DNA of 64,000 bases from the NCBI RefSeq assembly GCF_009870825.1, contig NZ_WTWY01000001.1, positions 1-64,000 of the forward strand. Direction: 5' to 3'. Each line of letters starts with the position of its first letter. The stretch's first letter is position 1. The notes beneath the pieces are model-generated. The model was given only the letters and a program-made list of their open reading frames with translations. It was not told the DNA's origin and ran no database searches. The translations under genes were made by a program, and so were the position numbers. Positions 6,674 to 13,961 of the stretch are shown piece after piece. The DNA comes from Paenibacillus sp. USDA918EY. Its GTDB lineage: Bacteria; Bacillota; Bacilli; Paenibacillales; Paenibacillaceae.

Positions 6674-7948
6674 ATGAGAAAGAGTGTCTTCCGCCGCTGG
6701 CTGGAACGCCGGTCTGACGGTGATTCGCTGTTAAATCCAAAGCAATGGCTGCTGGATCTTTTCGGGGTCTCGAATACCTCAAGCGGGGAGCGGATCACGA
6801 ATGATAAGGCGCTTCTGAACAGTAACGTCTATACATGTGCTTCCATATTAGGCGGCGACATCGGCAAACTTCCGCTGCAGGTCTTCAAACGGCGGGGGAA
6901 TGGCATTGAGAAAGACGACTCCCATCCCGTCACTCGTTTACTTGGGGTGCGGTCGAATCCTTACATGAGCGCCTATACGTTCAAGGAGCTTATGCAGGTA
7001 CATGTCACGGTTTGGGGCAATGGATACGCAAACATTGAATGGGAAACCAGCGGGCCGAACAACGGCAGACCGAAAGCACTGTGGCCGCTCGACCCATCTA
7101 AGACGGATGTCCACGTGGATAACGTCACGGGGGAAGTATGGTACGTGACGACATTACCGAGCGGCGAGCTGCGGAAGATCAAACACACGGACATATTGCA
7201 TTTTAAGGCCATAAGCAAAAGCGGCCTGAAAGGGATAACGCCAATTTCAGTTATCCGCGAAGAGCTCGGTGTTCAGCAGGCGCAGCGGAAATTCCTGGGC
7301 TCATTTTATTCGAATGGTACTGCAACCCGCGGCATACTCAAATTGCCCGCCGGAGCGACCTTGGACAAGCCTGCGAGAGAGAAGGCCCGTGATGAATGGC
7401 AAAAGGCGAACTCAGGTCTGAACAACGCGCATAGGATCGCAATTTTGGATGCTGGAATGGAGTATCAGAATTTGGGAATGCCGCTTAATGATGCGCAGTT
7501 CATTGAAACAAGTAAATTCGGCATCGCGGAAGTCGCCAAGATTTACAAGGTTCCCGGCTATAAGCTTGGACTGACGGATGTTAAGTTCTCAAATATGGAA
7601 AACCAATCCCTTGAATACGTGAAAAGCACGCTGCAGCCGATCATGACGAATTGGGAACAGGAATGTGACTACAAGCTGTTCACAGAGCTGGAGCGACGGA
7701 GATTTTACACGAAATTCAATGTCGCCGGCGAGCTCCGAGGCGATAGTACCAGCCGGGCGGCCTATTACAAAGAAATGATTGCGATGGGCGTGTATTCGAT
7801 TAACGAGGTGCGCGAACTGGAGGAACGCGACAATATCGGGGAAATGGGAGACCGGCACTTTGTCAGCTTGAACTATGTCAGCCTGGAGAAAATGGACCAG
7901 TATCAAGCACTAAAAGCGGGCCTGAAATCTGAGAAAGGGGGTGAATAA
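6674..7948 (+). CDS. HK97-family portal protein
   Basis: 424 residues, normal for the family. Characteristic segments are NSNVYTCASILGGDIGKLPL near residue 50, GNGYANIEW, HFKAISKSGLKGITPI and IAEVAKIYKVPGYKLG. Twelve subunits form the ring through which DNA enters and leaves the head. GGGGGTGAT precedes the ATG. Downstream, the protease gene begins at the portal stop, so head genes are tightly coupled. Confidence 0.93.
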   Translation: MRKSVFRRWLERRSDGDSLLNPKQWLLDLFGVSNTSSGERITNDKALLNSNVYTCASILGGDIGKLPLQVFKRRGNGIEKDDSHPVTRLLGVRSNPYMSAYTFKELMQVHVTVWGNGYANIEWETSGPNNGRPKALWPLDPSKTDVHVDNVTGEVWYVTTLPSGELRKIKHTDILHFKAISKSGLKGITPISVIREELGVQQAQRKFLGSFYSNGTATRGILKLPAGATLDKPAREKARDEWQKANSGLNNAHRIAILDAGMEYQNLGMPLNDAQFIETSKFGIAEVAKIYKVPGYKLGLTDVKFSNMENQSLEYVKSTLQPIMTNWEQECDYKLFTELERRRFYTKFNVAGELRGDSTSRAAYYKEMIAMGVYSINEVRELEERDNIGEMGDRHFVSLNYVSLEKMDQYQALKAGLKSEKGGE

Positions 7949-7949
7949 C

Positions 7950-8543
7950 TTGGAGAAAGAAATCCGTTATCTGCATGCCGATACCATTGAAGTAAGGAGT
8001 GGGGAGGGGGAGAGCGATTCCCTGGGGCTTGCCGGATATGTCGTGAAGTTCAACCAACGGAGTCATTTGATTTGGGGTGAATTCTATGAGCGAGTGGCCA
8101 AAGGCGCTTTCCTGCGCAGCCTGCAGGAGAACACGATTAAGGCCTTATGGAATCACCGTTCCGATTTTGTCTTGGGATCGACTAAAAACGGTACCCTTCG
8201 CCTGTATGAAGACAATACTGGTCTCCGATTTGAAGTTGATTTGCCGAATAACACATGGGGAAAAGATGCTTATGAATCGGTACAGCGTGGCGACGTAGAC
8301 GGTATGAGCTTTGGATTCAGAGTACGCAAAGACGCCTGGCAGTATTTGAAGGATGAAGACGTATACGAGCGTACCTTGTTGGAAGTGGATTTATTTGAGG
8401 TCTCTCCAACCCCGTTTCCAGCCTACCCTGATAGCGAAGCCAGCCAGCGAAACCTTGAAGGTTTGGGAATCCAAACGAAAGAACAAAGGAAAATGGAAAA
8501 AGAAAGACTGTTACTTGAACTTGACTTGTTGGCTATCGGCTGA
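7950..8543 (+). CDS. HK97-family prohead protease
   Basis: About 197 residues. Catalytic His is in ALWNHRSDFVLG (about residue 69) and Ser in GMSFGF (about 120), the herpes-type assemblin fold shared by HK97 gp4 proteases; SPTPFPAY follows. TTG at 7950 is preferred because GGGGGTG lies 6 nt upstream; GTG at 7941 is an alternative. The protease matures the capsid by removing the capsid N-terminal scaffold and then itself. Confidence 0.9.
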   Translation: MEKEIRYLHADTIEVRSGEGESDSLGLAGYVVKFNQRSHLIWGEFYERVAKGAFLRSLQENTIKALWNHRSDFVLGSTKNGTLRLYEDNTGLRFEVDLPNNTWGKDAYESVQRGDVDGMSFGFRVRKDAWQYLKDEDVYERTLLEVDLFEVSPTPFPAYPDSEASQRNLEGLGIQTKEQRKMEKERLLLELDLLAIG

Positions 8544-8587
8544 CTGGTCTTTTTTATTTCCCAAAATATCATTTATGGAGGTTCAAG

Positions 8588-9757
8588 ATGGACGAAAAAG
8601 AACGTGAACTGCGCCAAAGACTGGCGGCAAAATTGGAGGAGGCCCGGAGTCTTGCTGCTGAAGGGAAACTTGACGAGGCGAGAGCAGCGAAGGATACTGC
8701 CAAGGAGCTTCGAAGCCAAATTGACCTGCTTGCTGAAATCCGGGACACGGACACGCCGGGAGTCACTACGCCGGTGAGTGAGCCAGAAAAACGGGCGGAT
8801 GATCCTGCTGACAAGGATGCACAATACCGCAGCGCCTTCTTGAAAACACTTCGCAATAAACAGCTGAATGCGGAAGAACGTACATTGATCGAGGAAAGAA
8901 CCATTGAAGAAACACGTGGCATGCAAGAAGGCGTTGACGAAGACGGCGGCTTGATCGTCCCGCAAGATATCAACACTATGATACACGAACTCAAGCGGCA
9001 ATACATTTCGCTAGAATCGTATGTCACGGTTGAGCCTGTCTCCACACGTAGCGGCTCCCGCGTGATTGAGAAGAACGCGGATATTACGCCATTTGTCGAG
9101 ATCACGGAATTGACCGACCTCGATGATATGGATAATCCAAAGTTTTCGCCGGTGAAGTTTGACATCAAGGACCGGGGAGGCATTATGCCGATCAGTAACA
9201 GCTTGCTGAACGACACGGATCAGAACTTGATGGCCTACATTTCCAAATGGATTGCCAAAAAATCCGTCGTAACGCGGAATAAATTGATCCTGGCATTGCT
9301 GGATACGAAAACCAAGGTGCAACTTAACGGTCTCGACGATATCAAACGGATTTTGAATGTGGACCTGGACCCGAGCATCAGCCTGGGCGCGATCATTTTG
9401 ACGAATCAGGATGGTTTCCACTGGCTCGACACGCAGAAGGATAGCGACGGCCGCGACCTGCTCCAGCCAAACCCACAGAATCCGACCCAAAAGATGTATA
9501 AAGGCAAACCGATCGTGGTTCTGGCCAATCGTTGGTTGCCGACCACAGGGACAACTACCAAACTTGCCCCGATGATTATCGGTGACCTGAAAGAAGCCGT
9601 CGTCTTGTTTGATCGCCAGCAGTATTCCATCGCTTCGACGAATGTCGGCGGCAAGTCGTTTGCCCGGAACTCGACGGATGTCCGCGCCATTCAGCGAGAG
9701 GACGTGCGGGCATTTGATTTGGATGCGGTCGTTTACGGACAGATCACCATTGCCTAA
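8588..9757 (+). CDS. HK97-family major capsid protein
   Basis: 389 residues. The first about 110 are charged coiled coil (scaffolding delta domain, removed by the protease), followed by the HK97 core with DGGLIVPQDI, the E-loop and P-domain region (VEPVSTRSGSRVIEK), and the A-domain ending RAIQREDVRAFDLDAVV. TATGGAGG precedes the ATG. The mature coat should start shortly before residue 110; the precise cut is not determined. Confidence 0.94.
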   Translation: MDEKERELRQRLAAKLEEARSLAAEGKLDEARAAKDTAKELRSQIDLLAEIRDTDTPGVTTPVSEPEKRADDPADKDAQYRSAFLKTLRNKQLNAEERTLIEERTIEETRGMQEGVDEDGGLIVPQDINTMIHELKRQYISLESYVTVEPVSTRSGSRVIEKNADITPFVEITELTDLDDMDNPKFSPVKFDIKDRGGIMPISNSLLNDTDQNLMAYISKWIAKKSVVTRNKLILALLDTKTKVQLNGLDDIKRILNVDLDPSISLGAIILTNQDGFHWLDTQKDSDGRDLLQPNPQNPTQKMYKGKPIVVLANRWLPTTGTTTKLAPMIIGDLKEAVVLFDRQQYSIASTNVGGKSFARNSTDVRAIQREDVRAFDLDAVVYGQITIA

Positions 9758-9793
9758 TAGCGTGGGGGCCAAGCCCCAGATTGGAGGGATAGC

Positions 9794-10171
9794 ATGTATC
9801 CGACAAAGAACTACAAGGAACCCGGTGGTCAACGCTGGGTGATCCAGGGAGAGCTTGCCTTGGAAGGGGAAGGAAAAATCACAAGGGATGGGAAAGAGAT
9901 CTCTCTTAGCGGTGAGGGAGTAACTGGACCGGAAGGGCCAGCCGGATTATCAGCGTATGAAATTGCTGTGAAACATGGCTTCAAGGGTACGGAAGAAGAA
10001 TGGATTTCCTCACTTTCAGGGCCAGCTGGTGAAGCGGGGCCGAAAGGGGAGCCTGGAGCGAAGGGGGCGACCGGCCCTAAAGGAGACCCCGGATTTCCCA
10101 CGGAGGAGCAGTGGAACGAACTGGTCGCCCGTGTCGCTGCGCTTGAAGCTGCGCAGGGAGGCGGCAAGTAA
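9794..10171 (+). CDS. collagen-like head fibre protein
   Basis: 125 residues. The N-terminal MYPTKNYKEPGGQRWVI is typical of the phage head fibre family (phi29 gp8.5-like), which binds the capsid. It is followed by two Gly-X-Y tracts: one short (GVTGPEGPAG) and one of eight triplets beginning GPAGEAGPKGEPG, split by a helical AYEIAVKHGFKG segment, and a short C-terminal coiled coil (VARVAALEAAQGG). This predicts a trimeric decoration spike. It overlaps the next gene by 1 nt (TAATG). Confidence 0.82.
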   Translation: MYPTKNYKEPGGQRWVIQGELALEGEGKITRDGKEISLSGEGVTGPEGPAGLSAYEIAVKHGFKGTEEEWISSLSGPAGEAGPKGEPGAKGATGPKGDPGFPTEEQWNELVARVAALEAAQGGGK

Positions 10172-10713
10172 TGCTTACCACACTGGACCGTTTAAAAGGA
10201 ATACTTGGTCCACAAGCTGATGTTTGGGGGGATGACATGCTGACGCTTCAAATTGCGTCAGCATCCTCCACTATCGAAAACTATTGTAAGCGGCATTTCA
10301 AAAAGCAACGGTACTCGGAACGGGTCAGCGGACATTCGAATTCGAAATATCTCAACTTGCGTAACTATCCGATCTACAGCGTCGAATTGCCAAGCGATTG
10401 GGATTTTGAGGTACTGGATGACGGCCGTTTGTACCGTGCTGAAGGATGGCCCCAGGGGGAACACAATATCCAGGTCAGCTACATCGGGGGGTATGTGCTT
10501 CCAGGCGATGCCACGGAGGAGGAACCAAGGACCCTTCCGGAGCCGTTAGAACTTGCCTGCCTGCTCCTTGCTCAGCAAGGATTACGTGATCCTAGCATTC
10601 GTTCGGAGCGGGTAGGAGATATCAGTATCACTTTTGCGGATGCAGGAGAAGATGGGCGGCTGCCTGGCGCTGTAGAATCCCTAATATCGCCATTTGTAGG
10701 GCGGTGGGTATGA
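10171..10713 (+). CDS. head-tail connector protein (gp6/Ad1-like)
   Basis: 180 residues beginning MLTTLDRLKGILG, with an N-terminal helical DNA-packaging/connector domain (TLQIASASSTIENYCKR) and a beta insert, then a C-terminal LACLLLAQQGL helix. This is the phage gp6-like connector family that stacks below the portal to stop DNA leaking. Position directly after capsid and fibre genes agrees. Confidence 0.75.
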   Translation: MLTTLDRLKGILGPQADVWGDDMLTLQIASASSTIENYCKRHFKKQRYSERVSGHSNSKYLNLRNYPIYSVELPSDWDFEVLDDGRLYRAEGWPQGEHNIQVSYIGGYVLPGDATEEEPRTLPEPLELACLLLAQQGLRDPSIRSERVGDISITFADAGEDGRLPGAVESLISPFVGRWV

Positions 10714-10714
10714 T

Positions 10715-11191
10715 ATGCCTCGTGCGACAAGAAGAAGGGCGAGAAGGGCAAATGTCGAAGTCACAGAGCTTACCTATTTGCCGGATATCCTGAAGAAGCT
10801 CGAAGAACTGACCAAATATGAAGTGCATATCGGAGCTTCCGGCGATGCCGAAACGGCCATGATCGCAGCTATCCACGAATTTGGTTCTGCTAAAGCCGGG
10901 ATACCGGCGCGGTCTCCGATCGGAGGCGGGAAACGGAAAGCCCAGGCCGCTATATCCAAGTTGGTCAAAGCCGGAGTGAATGAAATTGTACTGAAGAATG
11001 AAACGGCCCGAGGTTTGCTCGAAAAAGTGGGTCAAACAGGGCTGCAAAAAATGATCCAAAACTTCGATAAAATCAGGCAGCCGCCACTCAACCCGATCTA
11101 TGCGCGACGTAAAGGGAGCAACAAAATTCTCGTTGCCCAGGAAAAGAAGCTGCGGGACTCGCTTAAATTCATTGTCGTCCGGAAGGGGTGA
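10715..11191 (+). CDS. HK97 gp10-like head-tail joining or tail completion protein
   Basis: 158 residues. Very basic N-terminus, then VEVTELTYLPDILKKLEEL, EVHIGASG and AIHEFGSAKAGIPARSPI, features shared by HK97 gp10 / virion-morphogenesis proteins. Starts 1 nt after the connector stop. Probably completes the neck or tail terminator complex. The subfamily is uncertain. Confidence 0.6.
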   Translation: MPRATRRRARRANVEVTELTYLPDILKKLEELTKYEVHIGASGDAETAMIAAIHEFGSAKAGIPARSPIGGGKRKAQAAISKLVKAGVNEIVLKNETARGLLEKVGQTGLQKMIQNFDKIRQPPLNPIYARRKGSNKILVAQEKKLRDSLKFIVVRKG

Positions 11192-11197
11192 GCGATT

Positions 11198-11551
11198 TTG
11201 CGGCAATTCCAATTTGCGGGGATGATGCGAAAGTATTTTCGCCCGTACATCCTCGTGCGTCCCGGGGAGACAAAAGGGTATGACGAATATGGTGATCCAA
11301 TCCCATCTGATCCGGAGCGGATCACCCTGCAAGGGCATATTCAGCCGCTCGACGCCAAGCTTACGCAGGTGGAAGGGGGCAAGTACACCGCAGAGGACAA
11401 AGCCCTTTATACGTTGTCGGAGCATACTGGCGGGGATTTGATTGAATATCAAGGGAGCCAGTACATTGTCGACGATCCGGCATTACGAGACTACAGCGAC
11501 ATCAAGAAATATCTGCTGAAAAAGGTGGTTGCCAATGATCCCGTACAATGA
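11198..11551 (+). CDS. neck/head-closure protein, small
   Basis: 117 residues from TTG with GGGGTG upstream. The beta-rich body (ITLQGHIQPLDAKL, YTLSEHTGGDLIEYQGSQYIVDD) resembles head-closure or stopper proteins that follow the connector. It overlaps the next gene. No catalytic motif. Assignment rests mainly on size and order. Confidence 0.5.
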   Translation: MRQFQFAGMMRKYFRPYILVRPGETKGYDEYGDPIPSDPERITLQGHIQPLDAKLTQVEGGKYTAEDKALYTLSEHTGGDLIEYQGSQYIVDDPALRDYSDIKKYLLKKVVANDPVQ

Positions 11552-12005
11552 AATCCGGAAAACGTGGGTCCACGGACTGAAAGAAATCCTGCAATTGCCG
11601 GTGATTAACATGAACGGCGGCGGAGACATGCCCAAGACTGCATTTTTGACGTACAGCATTTCCGACGGGGTGCCAGGCCAAAGTATATTAAAGACCCAAC
11701 ACAATGGAAAGCAGCTCCTTCAGGAGACGGTGAAATTTACCGTCTCTTTTTTGTCGTATGCCGATGACAATGTAACCAGCACGACCAACGCATTGAAGGC
11801 CCGGGATTGGTTTAAAACAACCGGCCGGCAGGCCCTGAAGGATTTGGATGTGATTGTATCCTCTATTGGCAATGTCGATAACCGGGACATCACCATCGGG
11901 GTTGAGTGGGAATGCCGTATGGGCTTTGATGTGGAGCTACGGACAACGGATACGACCGAACAGGAGCTTATACCAATCGAAAAAGTAAATCTCAGAAGGG
12001 AATGA
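11535..12005 (+). CDS. neck/tail terminator protein (LIC_12616-like)
   Basis: About 156 residues. Contains the family pattern of a short N-terminal helix, a strand with PKTAFLTYSISDGVPGQ, a central VKFTVSFLSYADD strand and a C-terminal VEWECRMGFDVELR strand. In contractile phages the protein before the sheath gene caps the tail tube and sheath. ATG at 11535 is chosen; an in-frame TTG lies 6 nt upstream. The next gene starts with ATGA overlapping its stop. Confidence 0.6.
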   Translation: MIPYNEIRKTWVHGLKEILQLPVINMNGGGDMPKTAFLTYSISDGVPGQSILKTQHNGKQLLQETVKFTVSFLSYADDNVTSTTNALKARDWFKTTGRQALKDLDVIVSSIGNVDNRDITIGVEWECRMGFDVELRTTDTTEQELIPIEKVNLRRE

Positions 12006-13012
12006 ACGCTTTGAGCAATATCAATGACGTATCCGTCGTGATTGACATTCAGCGCCCCACGCCGATCATCGGCATGGGGAAACCGCTGATCATCGGTTCG
12101 AGCGCGAACGGACAGGATTATAAAGTATACTCCGATCTGGAAGCGGTAAAGGAAGACCATGCCACAAATACAGAGGTATATAAAGCCGCATTTGCTTTGT
12201 TTAATCAAGGCGACCACTCTCCGGAATCAATCGCCGTTATGCTTTATAAAACGGGTGACGTTATCACGGACTTTTTGCCGACGATTTTTAACAAAGACTG
12301 GTACTATGCGGTGTCTACCAGCAGCACGCTTGCGAATATCACTGCAATTGCTGATGCAGTCGATGCGGACGATTCCCGGTTATTTTTTGCAAGCACCAGC
12401 AGCTTGGAAGACCTGGGGAAAATCCATGCAAAGAACTACAAACGCACCGTGACGATGTATCACGAGGATACATCGAACTATCCGGAGGCGGCATGGATCG
12501 GCCGGGCAGGATCGGCGCCAGCAGGTAGCCTGACATGGAAATTTAAGACTCTTAACGGCATCCAACCGCTGGAACTGAGCAAGACGGAGCTGGAACAAAT
12601 CCATGCGATGAATGCCAACACCTACGTGACCAAGGCCGGAGACAACGTGACGAGTGAAGGGAAAACCGTCTCGGGCGAGTACATCGATATTATCCAATCG
12701 CAAGATTACCTGGTGCAGTCCATTAACTTTGCGGTGCAGAAGCTGTTTAACCGCAGCGATAAGGTTAGCTATGACAACAACGGCATTGCACAAATCGAAA
12801 GTGAGGTCAAAACGGTCCTTAATCGTGCTGATTTGAACGGCATGATTGCACACGACGACGACAACTTGCCGCTGTATAGCACCGATTTTAAATCGAGGTC
12901 GCAGGTGGATCCGGCGGACCGCGAAAAACGTGAATACAACGGCGGGACATTTACCTTTGAACTGGCCGGAGCCATCCATAAAACCAAAATCAAAGGCTTA
13001 ATTAAGCTGTAA
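12002..13012 (+). CDS. contractile tail sheath protein (DUF3383-like)
   Basis: 336 residues. N-terminal NDVSVVIDIQRPTPIIGMG, a Rossmann-like variable domain (RLFFASTS, TVTMYHED, AAWIGRAGS), and C-terminal VDPADREKREYNG-type ending are those of DUF3383 tail sheath proteins. Full-length relatives are usually longer (more than 400 residues), so this is a compact form. Its presence, with tube, gp25-like and J/gp47 genes, shows the particle is a myovirus. Confidence 0.8.
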   Translation: MNALSNINDVSVVIDIQRPTPIIGMGKPLIIGSSANGQDYKVYSDLEAVKEDHATNTEVYKAAFALFNQGDHSPESIAVMLYKTGDVITDFLPTIFNKDWYYAVSTSSTLANITAIADAVDADDSRLFFASTSSLEDLGKIHAKNYKRTVTMYHEDTSNYPEAAWIGRAGSAPAGSLTWKFKTLNGIQPLELSKTELEQIHAMNANTYVTKAGDNVTSEGKTVSGEYIDIIQSQDYLVQSINFAVQKLFNRSDKVSYDNNGIAQIESEVKTVLNRADLNGMIAHDDDNLPLYSTDFKSRSQVDPADREKREYNGGTFTFELAGAIHKTKIKGLIKL

Positions 13013-13026
13013 GGAGATGAAAAACC

Positions 13027-13413
13027 ATGCAATACGATCCAATGGACCTGACTGTCACCGTAGGCGGCGTATTTATTACGGGGTTTTCCGAGGACTTGGC
13101 CGAATGGGAGAAGGACGAGGATAACAAGACGGCCAAAGTTGGCGCCCAGGGAGATGTTGTTACCAGCAAGGTAAACAATCCTCTGGCAACGCTGACGATT
13201 ACGCTGCTCCCGACGAGTCCGCAGGTCGCCTATTTGGATAAATTGGCCGTAACGGGCCAAGAGGTGCCCGTATCTGTCATTTACAACGGCGAACCCAAAG
13301 AAAGCATCACATGCACCCGGGCATTTATCAAAAAGCCAGCGACACGGACTTACGGAAACGAAGCGGAGGACCGGGAATACGAAATCCAAATGCTCGATCA
13401 CAAAGTCAATTAA
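13027..13413 (+). CDS. tail tube protein (DUF3277-like)
   Basis: 128 residues. All-beta, with DLTVTVGGVFITGFSED, WEKDEDNKTAKVGAQGDV and a C-terminal EDREYEIQMLDHKVN. Matches small structural proteins that follow DUF3383 sheaths and form the inner tube. Ribosome site AAGGAGATG lies upstream. Confidence 0.78.
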   Translation: MQYDPMDLTVTVGGVFITGFSEDLAEWEKDEDNKTAKVGAQGDVVTSKVNNPLATLTITLLPTSPQVAYLDKLAVTGQEVPVSVIYNGEPKESITCTRAFIKKPATRTYGNEAEDREYEIQMLDHKVN

Positions 13414-13450
13414 AATCCAATACAAATCATGATAAGGGAGATGAATTATT

Positions 13451-13762
13451 ATGTTCAAACAAAAAAACTACAAATCTAAAGCGGGTAAAGAGTATACTTT
13501 CCAGCATCCGGGTGTTCGGATGGTATCTAAAATTAACGATGCCTGCAAAAACAAACATGGCGTCGTGCTCGAAGAACGGCTTGCCGAGGAAGTCCTGAAG
13601 CATGTTATTGTCGCACCTAAGCTGAAAATTGAAAGCTTCGACGAATATTCTGAATATTCCGAAGTCATTAATGCAGCATATTCCTTCATTACCGGCCAAG
13701 ATCAGGATCAGGAGGGAGAAGATGATCAGCAAGAAGGAGGCCCAGAAGAGGGCCAAGAATAA
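13451..13762 (+). CDS. tail assembly chaperone, first gene
   Basis: 103 residues with a folded N-terminal part (YTFQHPGVRMVSKI, LAEEVLKHVIVAPKL) and an acidic Gln/Glu/Asp-rich tail. Its place between tube and tape measure is that of the G protein of lambdoid phages. It overlaps the next gene by 41 nt in the +1 frame. Confidence 0.6.
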   Translation: MFKQKNYKSKAGKEYTFQHPGVRMVSKINDACKNKHGVVLEERLAEEVLKHVIVAPKLKIESFDEYSEYSEVINAAYSFITGQDQDQEGEDDQQEGGPEEGQE

Positions 13763-13919
13763 CTGGCGTTATTGGCGGCTGCTGCTATCGGAAATGAATA
13801 TCTCATACTCCGATCTGAATCAAATGGATGACGACGATATCGCAGAGGCGAACGCTGCCCTGGATATCCATATCAAGCAGCAGCAACGCGAAATGAATAA
13901 GGCTAAAAACAAGAAGTGA
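13722..13919 (+). CDS. tail assembly chaperone, second gene
   Basis: 65 residues, very charged and helical (KKEAQKRAKNNWRYWRLLL). It corresponds to the GT-extension gene. It has its own start with GGAGG 6 nt upstream, and relative to the first chaperone gene it is in the +1 frame. I see no slippery XXXYYYZ heptamer in the overlap, so independent initiation is more likely than a programmed -1 frameshift. Confidence 0.55.
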   Translation: MISKKEAQKRAKNNWRYWRLLLSEMNISYSDLNQMDDDDIAEANAALDIHIKQQQREMNKAKNKK

Positions 13920-13942
13920 GCGCCCGAACGGCGCTCTTTTTT
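13918..13942 (+). terminator. perfect terminator between chaperone and tape measure genes
   Basis: GAGCGCC-CGAAC-GGCGCTC, followed by six T. It begins in the stop codon region of the chaperone gene. In mid-operon it should lower transcription of tape measure and baseplate genes relative to sheath and tube unless antitermination acts. Confidence 0.85.
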
Positions 13943-13961
13943 ATGGTGAGGTGATGCAGCT

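Noticed and set aside
10020-10110. Short direct DNA repeats in the head fibre gene as CRISPR-like array
   Set aside because: The repetition is the Gly-X-Y codon pattern of a collagen-like protein, with no constant spacer structure.
13690-13765. Programmed -1 frameshift in the tail chaperone pair
   Set aside because: The second gene is in the +1 frame and no XXXYYYZ heptamer is present in the overlap.
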